Below, one piece after another: positions 36,736 through 46,496 of a DNA stretch of 64,000 nucleotides (its first letter is position 1; each line of letters begins with the position of its first letter). The translations under genes and the position numbers were made by a program. The notes beneath the pieces are model-generated. The model made no database searches. It was not told the DNA's origin and saw nothing but the letters and a program-made list of their open reading frames with translations. Source of the DNA: Paenibacillus sp. E222. GTDB taxonomy: Bacteria > Bacillota > Bacilli > Paenibacillales > Paenibacillaceae. The stretch spans positions 1,922,001-1,986,000 of the forward strand of contig NZ_CP058552.1 in the NCBI RefSeq assembly GCF_013401555.1, in the 5' to 3' direction.

Positions 36736-37863
36736 ATGGTAGCGATCTTTATCATTGGATTTATCGTGTCAATGGGACTGGCTCTTGCCCTGACACCACT
36801 TGTCAAAAAGTTCGCAGTCAGAATCGGAGCAATGGATACGCCGAATGCTCGTAAAGTGCATACTCGGATTATGCCGCGTCTTGGTGGTCTAGGAATATTC
36901 CTGGCCTTTATCATTACGGTTGCTGCACTGCTTCCTTTTGTGTCGGCATGGTTTACGACAAGAGACATGAGCTTTGTCAGTGCTTTTCTGATTGGTGGAT
37001 CGATCATCGTACTGATCGGTGCATTGGATGACCGTTTTGAACTTTCAGCCAAAGTGAAACTGCTCGGACAAATTGTTGCTGCTGCTGTAGTCGTATTCGG
37101 ATTTAACATCCGTGTAGACTTCGTTAATATTCCTTTTCAGGATGCGTACTCCTCCCTGGAAGCTTGGGTGTCCATTCCGCTGACGATCCTCTGGATTGTT
37201 GGTGTAACGAATGCGATTAACCTGATTGATGGTCTGGATGGTCTGGCTGCCGGTGTATCCGGTATTGCCATTGGTACCATTGCCGTGATGTCCTTCCTGA
37301 TGGGTAACGTGATGATTGCCTTGATGTGTCTTGTACTGCTTGGTAGTATTGTTGGATTCTTGTTCTTCAACTTCCACCCGGCCAAGATCTTCATGGGGGA
37401 TACGGGATCTCTATTCCTTGGTTTCTCTCTGGCAATGCTGTCCATGCTTGGTTTCAAACAAATTGCTGTAGTGTCCTTCATTACACCGCTGATCATTATC
37501 GGTGTGCCGCTCTCGGATACCTTCTTCGCGATCATTCGTCGTGCGGTACAACGGAAACCGATTTTCTCACCGGATAAAGGTCACTTGCATCACTGCTTGC
37601 GTGAACTTGGATTCAGTCACCGTCAGACAGTGCTGATCATCTACGGTATTGCCGCATTCTTCGGTGTACTGGCGATTATCCAATCTTCCGCTGCGATGTT
37701 CGAAGCCAACTGGGTAACGTTCGTCGTGATCTGTATCATGATGTTCTTCCTCCAGGTCGGAGCAGAAGTCATCGGACTTGTAAGCAAAACCAGAAGGCCG
37801 GTTATTAACTTCCTGATGCGTATGCGCGTCAAGTTGAACCCGGAGACCCGCTCGAAATCCTAA
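36736..37863 (+). CDS. tagO: Undecaprenyl-phosphate GlcNAc-1-phosphate transferase (TagO/WecA)
   Basis: Polytopic membrane enzyme transferring GlcNAc-1-P from UDP-GlcNAc to undecaprenyl phosphate, starting wall teichoic acid or secondary polymer synthesis. 375 residues with about ten hydrophobic segments. Cytoplasmic motifs: N-A-R-K-V-H-T-R-I-M-P-R-L-G-G, G-A-L-D-D-R-F, N-A-I-N-L-I-D-G-L-D-G-L-A, F-M-G-D-T-G-S-L-F-L-G and the C-terminal K-G-H-L-H-H-C-L-R-E-L-G. These place it in the WecA/TagO branch, not MraY. The start is ATG 36736 because the nearer ATG at 36728 runs into a stop. A strong terminator follows. Confidence 0.94.
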   Translation: MVAIFIIGFIVSMGLALALTPLVKKFAVRIGAMDTPNARKVHTRIMPRLGGLGIFLAFIITVAALLPFVSAWFTTRDMSFVSAFLIGGSIIVLIGALDDRFELSAKVKLLGQIVAAAVVVFGFNIRVDFVNIPFQDAYSSLEAWVSIPLTILWIVGVTNAINLIDGLDGLAAGVSGIAIGTIAVMSFLMGNVMIALMCLVLLGSIVGFLFFNFHPAKIFMGDTGSLFLGFSLAMLSMLGFKQIAVVSFITPLIIIGVPLSDTFFAIIRRAVQRKPIFSPDKGHLHHCLRELGFSHRQTVLIIYGIAAFFGVLAIIQSSAAMFEANWVTFVVICIMMFFLQVGAEVIGLVSKTRRPVINFLMRMRVKLNPETRSKS

Positions 37864-37910
37864 ATCGAAACGCTCGTTTACTGATCTTATTGAATATTCT
37901 TTCAGACCCA

Positions 37911-37939
37911 AACCTTGTCCCTCGTGGACAAGGTTTTTT
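37911..37939 (+). terminator. Intrinsic terminator after tagO
   Basis: AACCTTGTCC pairs perfectly with GGACAAGGTT around CTCGT, followed by TTTT. Confidence 0.9.
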
Positions 37940-37968
37940 GTTTATTTTGCTGTTTTTACTAAATAATT

Positions 37969-37998
37969 GGAACCTTTCGGCCGATATATAACGGTAAC
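37969..37998 (+). promoter_or_regulatory. Possible ECF-sigma promoter of the 38026 SLH gene
   Basis: GGAACCTTT is followed at ECF-like distance by CGGTAA. The resulting leader of 25-30 bases ends at the ribosome site GAGGAGAG. GGAACC-type -35 elements are typical of extracytoplasmic-function sigma factors. Spacing is slightly long; tentative. Confidence 0.3.
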
Positions 37999-38025
37999 TG
38001 ACTTAAAAAGAGGAGAGATGATTGC

Positions 38026-41000
38026 ATGCAGCGTACGAAGAAGCCGATAATTTGGCTGATGATGGTGGCACTGGTTGTATCTCTAATACCAGCAGGCCTT
38101 GCACCAGTCGCATCGGCGGCGGACAAACCGACGAGTTATTTTACTCCGGACGTATCTGAACTCAGGAATACGGTAGATCTTACACTGGAAGGTACTAATC
38201 AGATCACGAGAGAAAAAGTATATAAAGTGACAAGTGCAGAACAATCGATTACAGGAACTTTCACTAAAGTGACAGGATCAACACTGGGAGCGAACATCCA
38301 GTTGCTGAGCTATGATCAGACTCTGCAAAAGTGGGTGAAGGACCCGTCTCGAGTGGCTCCAGCTGTAGTTACGCTTGATCCGGATCGACCGGATAACCGC
38401 TTCAAGGCAAATGTAACGTTATATCCGGGTATGAACCAGATCACTTTTACCGGAGCCCAAGGTCAGAATGAACGCTCCGAAACATTTTATGTTTTGTTTG
38501 ATAAAGTGCCTTATGTAGAGAAACTTCAGGTTCTTGGTGGATCAGACAACCTTGAATTGAATGAAGGCGCTCAGATTGTCATCAATAAAGATGAAATTAC
38601 CCTTGAGGGTACAGCCATTAATGCAACCAAAGTAACCGTTCAAGTAAATGGTGGAGAAGTGCTCGGAACTTCATTGCTGCAAAATGGCAGCTTTTTCTCA
38701 CCGCAGCTTAAAATGAATCCGGGTGTCAATGATCTTAAATTGGTTGTGGAGAATGGATCAGACAAGCTGACCTTCAGTTACTCACTCTACTTCTATGATG
38801 AGAAGAATCCGGTTGTAAAACTGGATATTGTGGATACTCTGGGAAATGCCCAAAGCTTGCTTGGTGTAGAGCCAGTGTTCACCGAGACAGCCAAATCCGC
38901 TAAAGTACATGTACAGATGTTGGTTCCAAATGATGAAGTCTCTAAGAAAAGTTTCAAAGATGGCGCAGTTATTGGCGTAGATGGTCAAACGGTAACGCCA
39001 TCCAATGTGACAGAACTGTTTATTCCTAGTTTGAAGGATAACACGCCTTCGTATTGGCTCGCATCATTTGATATCACTGCAGTAGCATTTAATGAAGATC
39101 CAAATACCAATAAGACTTTGGTGGATCAAAACCATACACTCTCTGTAACTTACGGTACCAAGACAATAAGTAAACCGATGGACTTCCAATACATGGAGGG
39201 ACAGACGGTAATTACAAACCTTAAGTATCTCAAAGGGTACTCAGAGGATAATAAATCGAATGTTCCTTCAGGTGAGCCACTTAATAATGCCAAAGTAGAC
39301 TCGGGTGACTTCTATATTCTGGTCGAGACGAATAGCACGCCTGCTGATTTGGATAAACTAATGGCCAATTACCTGCCACTGGGTACAAGTTCAATTACAG
39401 TTAAGCATGTATACACTGTTCCTACGAGTGATACGTCACCGAAACTGCAATATGTGTACAAAGTTGAAGGGCTGAAGAACGGGAATCAAACCGTTCGTTT
39501 TAATTATGATAAATCAACGGCTTACAAAGATGTTACGATCTCTTTTGCATCCAAGAACTATATCTATGTTGAAAATCTTACAGACGGTCAGACTTACAAT
39601 GTAGATTCCTCAGAGAAGAAAAGCATGCATGTGAAAGGACAATATATTGATTTTGATACGTTGAAAAGTGACTATTTTGTGGCTGAAGTATTTGTAAATG
39701 GTGCGAAAGAGTATTCTACAGATCCGGCAGAAAAATTGACTCCTGGTTGGTTGGATACTGAAACAGGTGATTTTGGATTTGATCTGCCCATTTCTCTGGA
39801 TAAAGGACCACTGGTGTATGGGGAGAACCGAATCATCTTTACAGGTACAGGCAAGGATGATAAAGGACAAGCTCGTGAAGTTCGTAAAGAATTGCGAATT
39901 TATGTTGTTGACAACAACGTTTCAACAATCGTGAATTTCCAACCAGCGGTAGGTAAGGATCGTCCAACATTCCCACCGAAAGAGTATAGTGGAAATAGCG
40001 AAGTAGTTAAAAACATCTTCAACCTCACACCTGAATTTACATTTAATGATAACAAGTATACAACTTCATTGAAGGAATATGACCTCGTTCTGCGTGGTAG
40101 TGGAGCTACAAAACTCAACCTGAACATGGGAACCAAAAATATTCTTTCTGTAGACATTCCGGCAACTGCAGCAGTTGGTACGCCAGTAGTCACTTTCCCG
40201 GATACCAGATACACGTATGAGTTTGCAGGAGACCAAAAAGATTTCATAATGCGTATTCAGGATCTGATCTCTGATGCGCCAGGAACGTATGTATATACCC
40301 TTGAACTCGTCAATGAACTTGGAGCGAAAACGACGCAAAGATTGGAAATCGTAAGAGAAGTCAGTGCGTATCGTATTCTTTCTCCACAGCCGACAGTAGG
40401 CAAGCAAATTGTCGTGAACAAAAACTTTGTCCACTTCGATATCGAAGCTGAAGGTGCTACGTCAGTACTTATCGGCAAAGATCCAGCTGTGAAGCGTACA
40501 GATCTAGGGGCCAACCGTTTTGTATATGATTATGTAGGCTTAAAACAAGACAAGTCCAACAAAATCAAAATCACAATTAATCGTACTGGCGCAAGTAACA
40601 CAGATACAGTGGAAGTATTCTATACAGGAACAGTAGGTGTAGATGCACAGTTCATGGCACCTAAAGTTGCAACCAAATACACCGTATTTAACAAAGGACT
40701 CCAGCTGTCATTCCCTAAAGGGACTGTCATGCAGAGTACAACACCTAGAGGGATTGCAAAGTATTACCCAGATACCAAATTATTGTTTGGTATTGCTGAT
40801 CCTGTGACTGGTATTGTAGAACGACGCAATGACTACGGTAATATTATTGGATTCCCCGGAACAGGGGAGAACAGCGGTGCTCCTTCATGGAGTATTCCGG
40901 ATGAATACACACTCAACTTCGGATCAACTACAGCTTCCAGAAACTTTGGTCTGATCTCGCAAATCTATTGGATAAATGGTGGTCTGGGTGAGTCTGGTGA

Positions 41001-41919
41001 TGTAGGTTCAGCTACGTATAAAGCACCTACGAATGGACTGGCGCCATATTCACTGGAAGGATTGTTTGGTAACCCGCAAACACCAGTTGAACGTAAAATT
41101 ACTCCTTCAAAACGTGGTGAACTGACCCTTTCGTTCGACCCTAATGTCGTAGACGAAGCGGGTTCAACGATTACGGTGTATCGTTATACAGACAAACGCC
41201 AATGGGAGAACATCGGTGGGGAAGTAGATACCAAAAGTCATACAGTAACTGTACCATTTGATGAATTCGGTTATTACAAAGTAATGAAATTGAATCGTGG
41301 ATATAATGATATAACGAATCATAACTGGGCTCGTAATATTCTGAATGGACTCTACTCCAAAGGTTTCATGAACAATCTTAGATTTGAACAGTTTGGTACA
41401 GACGATCAGACAACACGCGGCGAATTTGCTACGCTGCTGGTCAAAGGATTGAGTCTGCCAATCAATTCGGACAGCAACCGTACGTTTGCCGATCTCGTTC
41501 CGGGTGCTCGTTCCGCAACATGGGATTATGACCATATTGAGACAGCAGCTAGAGCAGGTATTGTCACAGGACTTACAGATGGCGTATTTGGTCCAGACCA
41601 ACCGCTTACGCGCGAACAGGCTGCAGTAATGATTGCACGTGCACTGAAGCTGAAGCTGGCAAACAATGATAGTAAGCTCCAAGCTACATTGGCAAAATCA
41701 TTCCTAGACTCTGGCCGTATTGAGACCTATGCAGGACCGGCAGTGATGGCTGTATCCAAGGCTAAAATCATGGAAGGTGCAGCTGTTACCGTTCCTGGTC
41801 AGAAGAAAGCGCAATATAACTTCAATCCCAAAGGCAATCTGACACGTGCAGAGGCCGGGAAAATTGCAGTAGAATTACTTAAGAAGAGTACTAGCGTATT
41901 CCCGAAAAACTTGAGCTAA
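38026..41919 (+). CDS. Large secreted surface protein with three C-terminal SLH repeats
   Basis: 1297-residue exported protein. Signal peptide at residues 1-30 (basic start, W-L-M-M-V-A-L-V-V-S-L-I-P-A core, A-S-A-A cleavage region). Residues from about 40 to 1080 are beta-rich, Thr/Val/Asn-heavy segments without a family I can name, probably Ig-like stalk modules. Residues from about 1093 to 1290 hold three SLH repeats (W-A-R-N-I-L-N-G-L-Y-S-K-G-F; T-R-G-E-F-A-T-L-L-V-K-G-L; L-T-R-E-Q-A-A-V-M-I-A-R-A-L; L-T-R-A-E-A-G-K-I-A-V-E-L-L), which should bind the pyruvylated polymer made by CsaB. Monocistronic, between two terminators. Confidence 0.88.
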   Translation: MQRTKKPIIWLMMVALVVSLIPAGLAPVASAADKPTSYFTPDVSELRNTVDLTLEGTNQITREKVYKVTSAEQSITGTFTKVTGSTLGANIQLLSYDQTLQKWVKDPSRVAPAVVTLDPDRPDNRFKANVTLYPGMNQITFTGAQGQNERSETFYVLFDKVPYVEKLQVLGGSDNLELNEGAQIVINKDEITLEGTAINATKVTVQVNGGEVLGTSLLQNGSFFSPQLKMNPGVNDLKLVVENGSDKLTFSYSLYFYDEKNPVVKLDIVDTLGNAQSLLGVEPVFTETAKSAKVHVQMLVPNDEVSKKSFKDGAVIGVDGQTVTPSNVTELFIPSLKDNTPSYWLASFDITAVAFNEDPNTNKTLVDQNHTLSVTYGTKTISKPMDFQYMEGQTVITNLKYLKGYSEDNKSNVPSGEPLNNAKVDSGDFYILVETNSTPADLDKLMANYLPLGTSSITVKHVYTVPTSDTSPKLQYVYKVEGLKNGNQTVRFNYDKSTAYKDVTISFASKNYIYVENLTDGQTYNVDSSEKKSMHVKGQYIDFDTLKSDYFVAEVFVNGAKEYSTDPAEKLTPGWLDTETGDFGFDLPISLDKGPLVYGENRIIFTGTGKDDKGQAREVRKELRIYVVDNNVSTIVNFQPAVGKDRPTFPPKEYSGNSEVVKNIFNLTPEFTFNDNKYTTSLKEYDLVLRGSGATKLNLNMGTKNILSVDIPATAAVGTPVVTFPDTRYTYEFAGDQKDFIMRIQDLISDAPGTYVYTLELVNELGAKTTQRLEIVREVSAYRILSPQPTVGKQIVVNKNFVHFDIEAEGATSVLIGKDPAVKRTDLGANRFVYDYVGLKQDKSNKIKITINRTGASNTDTVEVFYTGTVGVDAQFMAPKVATKYTVFNKGLQLSFPKGTVMQSTTPRGIAKYYPDTKLLFGIADPVTGIVERRNDYGNIIGFPGTGENSGAPSWSIPDEYTLNFGSTTASRNFGLISQIYWINGGLGESGDVGSATYKAPTNGLAPYSLEGLFGNPQTPVERKITPSKRGELTLSFDPNVVDEAGSTITVYRYTDKRQWENIGGEVDTKSHTVTVPFDEFGYYKVMKLNRGYNDITNHNWARNILNGLYSKGFMNNLRFEQFGTDDQTTRGEFATLLVKGLSLPINSDSNRTFADLVPGARSATWDYDHIETAARAGIVTGLTDGVFGPDQPLTREQAAVMIARALKLKLANNDSKLQATLAKSFLDSGRIETYAGPAVMAVSKAKIMEGAAVTVPGQKKAQYNFNPKGNLTRAEAGKIAVELLKKSTSVFPKNLS

Positions 41920-41948
41920 TTCATGTGATACCATCTATGCATTTTAGG

Positions 41949-41987
41949 AAGGACCTGTCCCTTGCGCTAAAGGGGCAGGTCCTTTTT
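41949..41987 (+). terminator. Intrinsic terminator after the 38026 SLH gene
   Basis: AAGGACCTGTCCCTT pairs with AAGGGGCAGGTCCTT (one wobble), followed by TTTT. Confidence 0.9.
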
Positions 41988-42057
41988 ATGAGTGTTATGT
42001 AACTGATAAAGAACACTTTTATAATAGAAGAAATAAGTTTTTTACCAATAACTATTT

Positions 42058-42086
42058 TTGTAATTTGCTAGAGTTTAAGATACAAT
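42058..42086 (+). promoter_or_regulatory. Possible sigma-A promoter of the 42127 gene
   Basis: TTGTAA (42058-42063), 17 bases, TACAAT (42081-42086), 40 bases before the start codon. Confidence 0.5.
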
Positions 42087-42126
42087 AACGGTAAATACAC
42101 AATGATCTAGAGGGTGAAGTTAGCTA

Positions 42127-42468
42127 ATGAAACCGATTTATTCGAAAGCCCAGCTGGGCTACATGAAGGCAAAGACACAGTTCGAGAAGCAGGCAGTCAT
42201 TATGGAGAAGAAAATAGAAGAGGCACGCAAAGTACAAGAGGTTTCACAAGAAGTAATGGAAGGGCTGGTACAGTCCACTGGCTTCCATGATGCGTATAAC
42301 AATTTGGTTCTGGCTGAGAATGAATTGATTGAATGGTCTCACACAACGATGAAGCATGAAAAAACGTACCGTGAGAACAGACAACCCATTGATGATATGT
42401 ATCTAAGATTGAACAGCGATCCGAATATGCGAGCTCAAATTATTGACCTTGCAATGAAGATTCGCTAA
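42127..42468 (+). CDS. Conserved-looking small helical protein of unknown function
   Basis: 113 residues, hydrophilic, without signal peptide or membrane segment; predicted mostly alpha-helical with a coiled-coil stretch (K-T-Q-F-E-K-Q-A-V-I-M-E-K-K-I-E-E-A-R-K). Own promoter, ribosome site (AGAGGGTGA, ten bases upstream) and terminator, and codon use like its neighbours, all indicate a real gene. I do not recognise the family. It lies between two SLH protein genes but nothing ties it to the surface. Confidence 0.75.
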   Translation: MKPIYSKAQLGYMKAKTQFEKQAVIMEKKIEEARKVQEVSQEVMEGLVQSTGFHDAYNNLVLAENELIEWSHTTMKHEKTYRENRQPIDDMYLRLNSDPNMRAQIIDLAMKIR

Positions 42469-42491
42469 CGTATAGAACCAGAACTGTACCT

Positions 42492-42520
42492 AAAGCATCC
42501 CATAATGGGGTGCTTTTTAT
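42492..42520 (+). terminator. Intrinsic terminator after the 42127 gene
   Basis: AAAGCATCCCA pairs with TGGGGTGCTTT around TAA, followed by TTATTTTT. Confidence 0.85.
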
Positions 42521-43055
42521 TTTTGATTTTGAAGAATTTGTCGCTTCATGCTTGGAAACTGTGGGTATAAATAAACGATAGCAACTCAGACGACGCACTA
42601 AGTTTTTCAACAATTCCAGTTCTAACAAGGGTTTCCGATCGTTTTGAATGGCATCTTAACCTGCACTGTACCTATACATAAATAAATTCAAAACTTTTTT
42701 TGTGGAATCCGCAACTTTTTGAAATCTGCTGCGTTTAAGATGTAGAGTCAAAAACATTGGGCCTGTTACCAAGATTGACCTCGTGAAGAATCTTGTCTAT
42801 TTTTTAGAAAAAATTGCTTTACGACACGGAAGACCCATTGTATAATACGTAGGTAGGATTAGGAAACTACTCTATTTTCGTATGATTCTGCATTACAACC
42901 TAGTTTACAAGTTTCTGTGATATGCTCACAGACATCATTTATATTAACTTGCTCACAACTCTGGAAAGGGGGTGCAACAATATATGAGGAATACGAGCGA
43001 CCCTATTAAAGAAAATTCAAATGTTATGAACGCCCAAGGAGGAGAAAAAAAGGTT
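42521..43055. other. Leader and upstream region of the S-layer-like gene
   Basis: About 530 bases, AT-rich. A promoter is likely at 42818-42846, giving a leader near 200 bases with inverted repeat TCTGTGA/TCACAGA (about 42914-42931). Two ribosome sites occur, AAAGGGGGTG (42965) and AAGGAGGAG (43037), each before an in-frame ATG (42984 and 43056). Confidence 0.55.
42818..42846 (+). promoter_or_regulatory. Promoter of the S-layer-like gene
   Basis: TATAAT at 42841-42846 with TTTACG at 42818-42823 (17-base spacer). The -10 is perfect, the -35 weak. The leader would be about 130 bases to the first start site and 200 to the second. Confidence 0.5.
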
Positions 43056-46000
43056 ATGAAGAAAATTTTATCCGTAGCTCTGTCTACAGCAATGGCATTC
43101 TCAATGTTTGCATCTGTAGCATTCGGTGATACAGCAGTATCAGCACAACAACAGTTTGATGCATTGAAAGCAAAAGGTATTTTCACTGGTTACCCAGATG
43201 GAACTGCTGGTTTGAACAAAGAGATGACTCGCGCTGAGTTCGCAAAAGTTATCACTAAATTGCTTGGCCTGAAAGAAATCACTGGTGTATATTCTTACAA
43301 CGATAAAAACTACAATGCTAAAAACTGGGCTGCTCCTTACATCGAAGCAGTAACAGCTGCAGGCATCATGGAAGGTAAAAACGTTGAGAAGAAAATCTTC
43401 GACTTTAACGGTAAAGTAACAGTTGAAGAAATGGCGAAAGTTCTGACAATCGCTTTGGAACTTGAAGTTCCAGCTGAAACTAACAACTCAGCAACAACTT
43501 GGGCTAAAGGTTATGTTCAAGCGGCAATCAACGCTGGATTGCTTGATTCCAAATTGAACTTCCAATCTAACGCTTCCCGTGAATTGCTTGTAGGCGCTGC
43601 TTACGCAATTGACCAAGCGCAAAGCTTGAAAGTTACTAAATACGAAGTAAGTGAAGGCGGTAAAGTCGTTACTTTCACAATCAGTGACGGCGAAACTGTA
43701 AAAGTTACTTTGGATAAAGCTCTTGAAGCTAACAAAGAAACTGAAGTGAAATTTACTTACAAAGAAAAAGAATTCACGGAAAAAGTTACTTATGTTGTAG
43801 AAGCTGCAACTAAAGTACAATCCGCTTCTTCTGTTAACTTGAAAGAAGTAGACGTTGCTTTTGACGGTAAAGTAGACAAAGCTACTGCAACTGACAAAAA
43901 TAACTACACTGTTGATGCAGGTTCAAGAAAAGTTAAATCTGTAACTTTGTTGGAAGATGGTAAAACAGCACGTCTCTTGTTGGATACAACTTCTGCAGGT
44001 GCATTCACACAAGGAACTACTTACAAAGTAGTTGTTAAAAACGTGAAATCTTCTACTGGTACAGTATTGCCACAAGGTGAAGTTTCCTTCACATCTGCTG
44101 ACAATGTACTGCCTACAGTAACAGAAGTTAAAGCTCTGGGAACTAAAGTTATCAAAGTAACTTTCTCTGAGCCAGTTAAAGCTCCAACAAGTAGCAACTT
44201 CCAATTGGATGGTAAAGCGTTTGTTGGTAATGTAACTTTGGGTGCAAATGAGCGTGAAGTAATCCTGCGCGATTACACAGGTTCAATCTCCGAAGGAGCA
44301 CACAAACTCACAACTTCTTTGGTTGAAGACTATGCAGGATTGAAATCTTTGTCTGCAACAACTGATTTCACAGTAGCTGTTGATACTGAAGGTCCTAAAG
44401 TGACTGAAATTTCTGCTACTTTGGAAAAAGTCACAGTGACTTTTGATGAAGAAATCGATCCAGCGTCCTTGACTGATGAAAGCTTCTACTGGTTGTCCGG
44501 ATCTACTAAGAAAACTGGTAAAGCAACTCAAATTTCAGGAAACGTATATGAAGTTGACTTCAATGCTAACGGTAATCGTTTGCCTGGCTACGAAACTACA
44601 TTGTATGTTAACGTTAAAGATTATTCCGGTAACGTAAATGCGGTTAAAGAACATAAAGTCACTGCAAGTGTAGACCTTGTTCAACCTCGCGTATTGGAAG
44701 TATCTTATGGTTCTATGAATGCTAATGAGTTGACTGTAAGATTTGACAAAGCTGTTAACGCTGCAGATAAAAAGTACTTCACTATCAAAAAAGGTGACGA
44801 TACTTACCCTGTACAAAGTGTAAGAGCAATTGATGGAACAAACAAAGTATTTAATGTTACTTTCTATGCTCCGCTTGCTTATGGCACTTATAACATCAAA
44901 GTATCTGGTCTGACTGATACTACTGCATTGAAAAATGTTCTTGTTGACTACGAAGGAACATTTGTTGCAGGTGATACTACTCAACCAGCTGCAGATGCAG
45001 TAGATGCTAACAGCAACACTCGCAAAGTATCTATTACTCTTGATAGAGAAATGGATCTGGCAACATTGAGCAACCGTAGCAACTACTATGTTTCTTTCAA
45101 GAAACAAAATAGTTCTGTAGTTGAAAGAATTGCTCTTCCTTCAGATGTACAACTTGATGTAGTGAACACTGGTAAATCTGTTGTTCTCACATTCCCGCAA
45201 TATATTGAAGCTACTCCAGTTACTTTTAATGCAGATGGAACTGGAACTGTTTCTAAAATCTTGATCACTGGTTTGAAATCTAAATCCGGACAAAATGTCG
45301 GTATTGTAGACGAACCAGTGAAAACTGCAGCTCTTGCATTGAGCAGTGTTGCACAAAAAGATGCAAGAACATTTGAAGTGCTCTTTAACCAAGTCATTGC
45401 TACAGCAAGCACAAGTGACTTCACAATCGGTGGTGTATACCCTACTTCGGTATCAATCGATGGTAAAAAGGTAACTTTGAAAACAGGTTCTGATTTTGCA
45501 GGTAATAACACTATTAGAGTTCTTACAGGTAATGGAATCCAAACTTATTCCGGGAACACTATCGTAAGTGCTTCTGATAGCACTACTGATGCAGTTGCTC
45601 CTAAAGTTAGCTTGGCAAGTAATTCTGTGTTAGACCAAGTTAATAAGAAAATTGTGATCCCATTCACTGCAAACTTGGATACATCTTACCAAGGTAATGA
45701 TAATCTTGGAGTTGACGCGGCGAACGATTTGATCATCAAAAAATTAGGCGCAACAAATACTCCTGCATTGTCTCCAAAAATTGATTATACTACTAGAATC
45801 ATTGAAAACAATAAACTTGAAGTAACATTCACTGATAACACTTATACTAATGAGTACTCAGTACAAGTTAAGAAGGATGCTAACTTCATCCGTTCAAATG
45901 GTAAAGCAGCTGCAGAATCTGAAGTTTTTGCAACTACTAAAAACAAATTTGACGATGTTGAAGCTGCAAGTGCTAAATTTGCTGAAGTAACAGCTGCAGT

Positions 46001-46496
46001 AAAAGCTAAAGCTACAGTAGGCGGTTTGACTTTCACTGCTAAAGAAGGTGGAGAGTTCGCTGCTAATGTAACAGTAGTAACTGGTACAGCGTTCGGTGTG
46101 GCTAAAGATGCAGATGGTGATTACACAATTACTGTTCTTGCTAATTCCACAAATAATGATGTTATTGCTAATCTGACTCAAGAAGATGTGCCTTTCAGCG
46201 CTTCTCTTGCTGCAGGAGCACAAGGTATTGATACTGTAGGCGCTGGCAATGCTCAATTTGCGAATGGCTCTAATGCTAAAGGAACTGTAACTGTAGCTTT
46301 GAATGTTGCTTCCGAAGTATCTGAAGTCAAAGTTGATGGTAATCCAGTTGCAGCTAATAACTTGACAGTTGCTCAAGATGGAAAAAGCTTTGTAATTGCT
46401 AACGTTGATGCTTCCCAAGTAGGTAAAAACGTTACTGCAAAAGTTCAAGGTCCAAGCGGTGAAGAAAAAACAATCACTGAAGCAATTACTAAGTAA
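43056..46496 (+). CDS. S-layer-like protein with N-terminal SLH repeats
   Basis: Secreted surface-array protein, 1146 residues from ATG 43056. Signal peptide M-K-K-I-L-S-V-A-L-S-T-A-M-A-F-S-M-F-A-S. SLH repeats lie at about residues 28-190 (G-I-F-T-G-Y-P-D-G-T; M-T-R-A-E-F-A-K-V-I-T-K-L-L; V-T-V-E-E-M-A-K-V-L). The rest is a chain of Ig-like modules such as V-T-E-V-K-A-L-G-T-K-V-I-K-V-T-F-S-E-P-V. Strongly uniform codon choice (GTA, GAA, AAA, ACT, GCT, AAC), unlike its neighbours, suggests very high expression, as for S-layer genes. A second in-frame start with its own ribosome site (42984) would add 24 residues. Residues of about 846-965 are homologous to the triplicated module of the next gene. 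A terminator follows. Confidence 0.88.
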   Translation: MKKILSVALSTAMAFSMFASVAFGDTAVSAQQQFDALKAKGIFTGYPDGTAGLNKEMTRAEFAKVITKLLGLKEITGVYSYNDKNYNAKNWAAPYIEAVTAAGIMEGKNVEKKIFDFNGKVTVEEMAKVLTIALELEVPAETNNSATTWAKGYVQAAINAGLLDSKLNFQSNASRELLVGAAYAIDQAQSLKVTKYEVSEGGKVVTFTISDGETVKVTLDKALEANKETEVKFTYKEKEFTEKVTYVVEAATKVQSASSVNLKEVDVAFDGKVDKATATDKNNYTVDAGSRKVKSVTLLEDGKTARLLLDTTSAGAFTQGTTYKVVVKNVKSSTGTVLPQGEVSFTSADNVLPTVTEVKALGTKVIKVTFSEPVKAPTSSNFQLDGKAFVGNVTLGANEREVILRDYTGSISEGAHKLTTSLVEDYAGLKSLSATTDFTVAVDTEGPKVTEISATLEKVTVTFDEEIDPASLTDESFYWLSGSTKKTGKATQISGNVYEVDFNANGNRLPGYETTLYVNVKDYSGNVNAVKEHKVTASVDLVQPRVLEVSYGSMNANELTVRFDKAVNAADKKYFTIKKGDDTYPVQSVRAIDGTNKVFNVTFYAPLAYGTYNIKVSGLTDTTALKNVLVDYEGTFVAGDTTQPAADAVDANSNTRKVSITLDREMDLATLSNRSNYYVSFKKQNSSVVERIALPSDVQLDVVNTGKSVVLTFPQYIEATPVTFNADGTGTVSKILITGLKSKSGQNVGIVDEPVKTAALALSSVAQKDARTFEVLFNQVIATASTSDFTIGGVYPTSVSIDGKKVTLKTGSDFAGNNTIRVLTGNGIQTYSGNTIVSASDSTTDAVAPKVSLASNSVLDQVNKKIVIPFTANLDTSYQGNDNLGVDAANDLIIKKLGATNTPALSPKIDYTTRIIENNKLEVTFTDNTYTNEYSVQVKKDANFIRSNGKAAAESEVFATTKNKFDDVEAASAKFAEVTAAVKAKATVGGLTFTAKEGGEFAANVTVVTGTAFGVAKDADGDYTITVLANSTNNDVIANLTQEDVPFSASLAAGAQGIDTVGAGNAQFANGSNAKGTVTVALNVASEVSEVKVDGNPVAANNLTVAQDGKSFVIANVDASQVGKNVTAKVQGPSGEEKTITEAITK

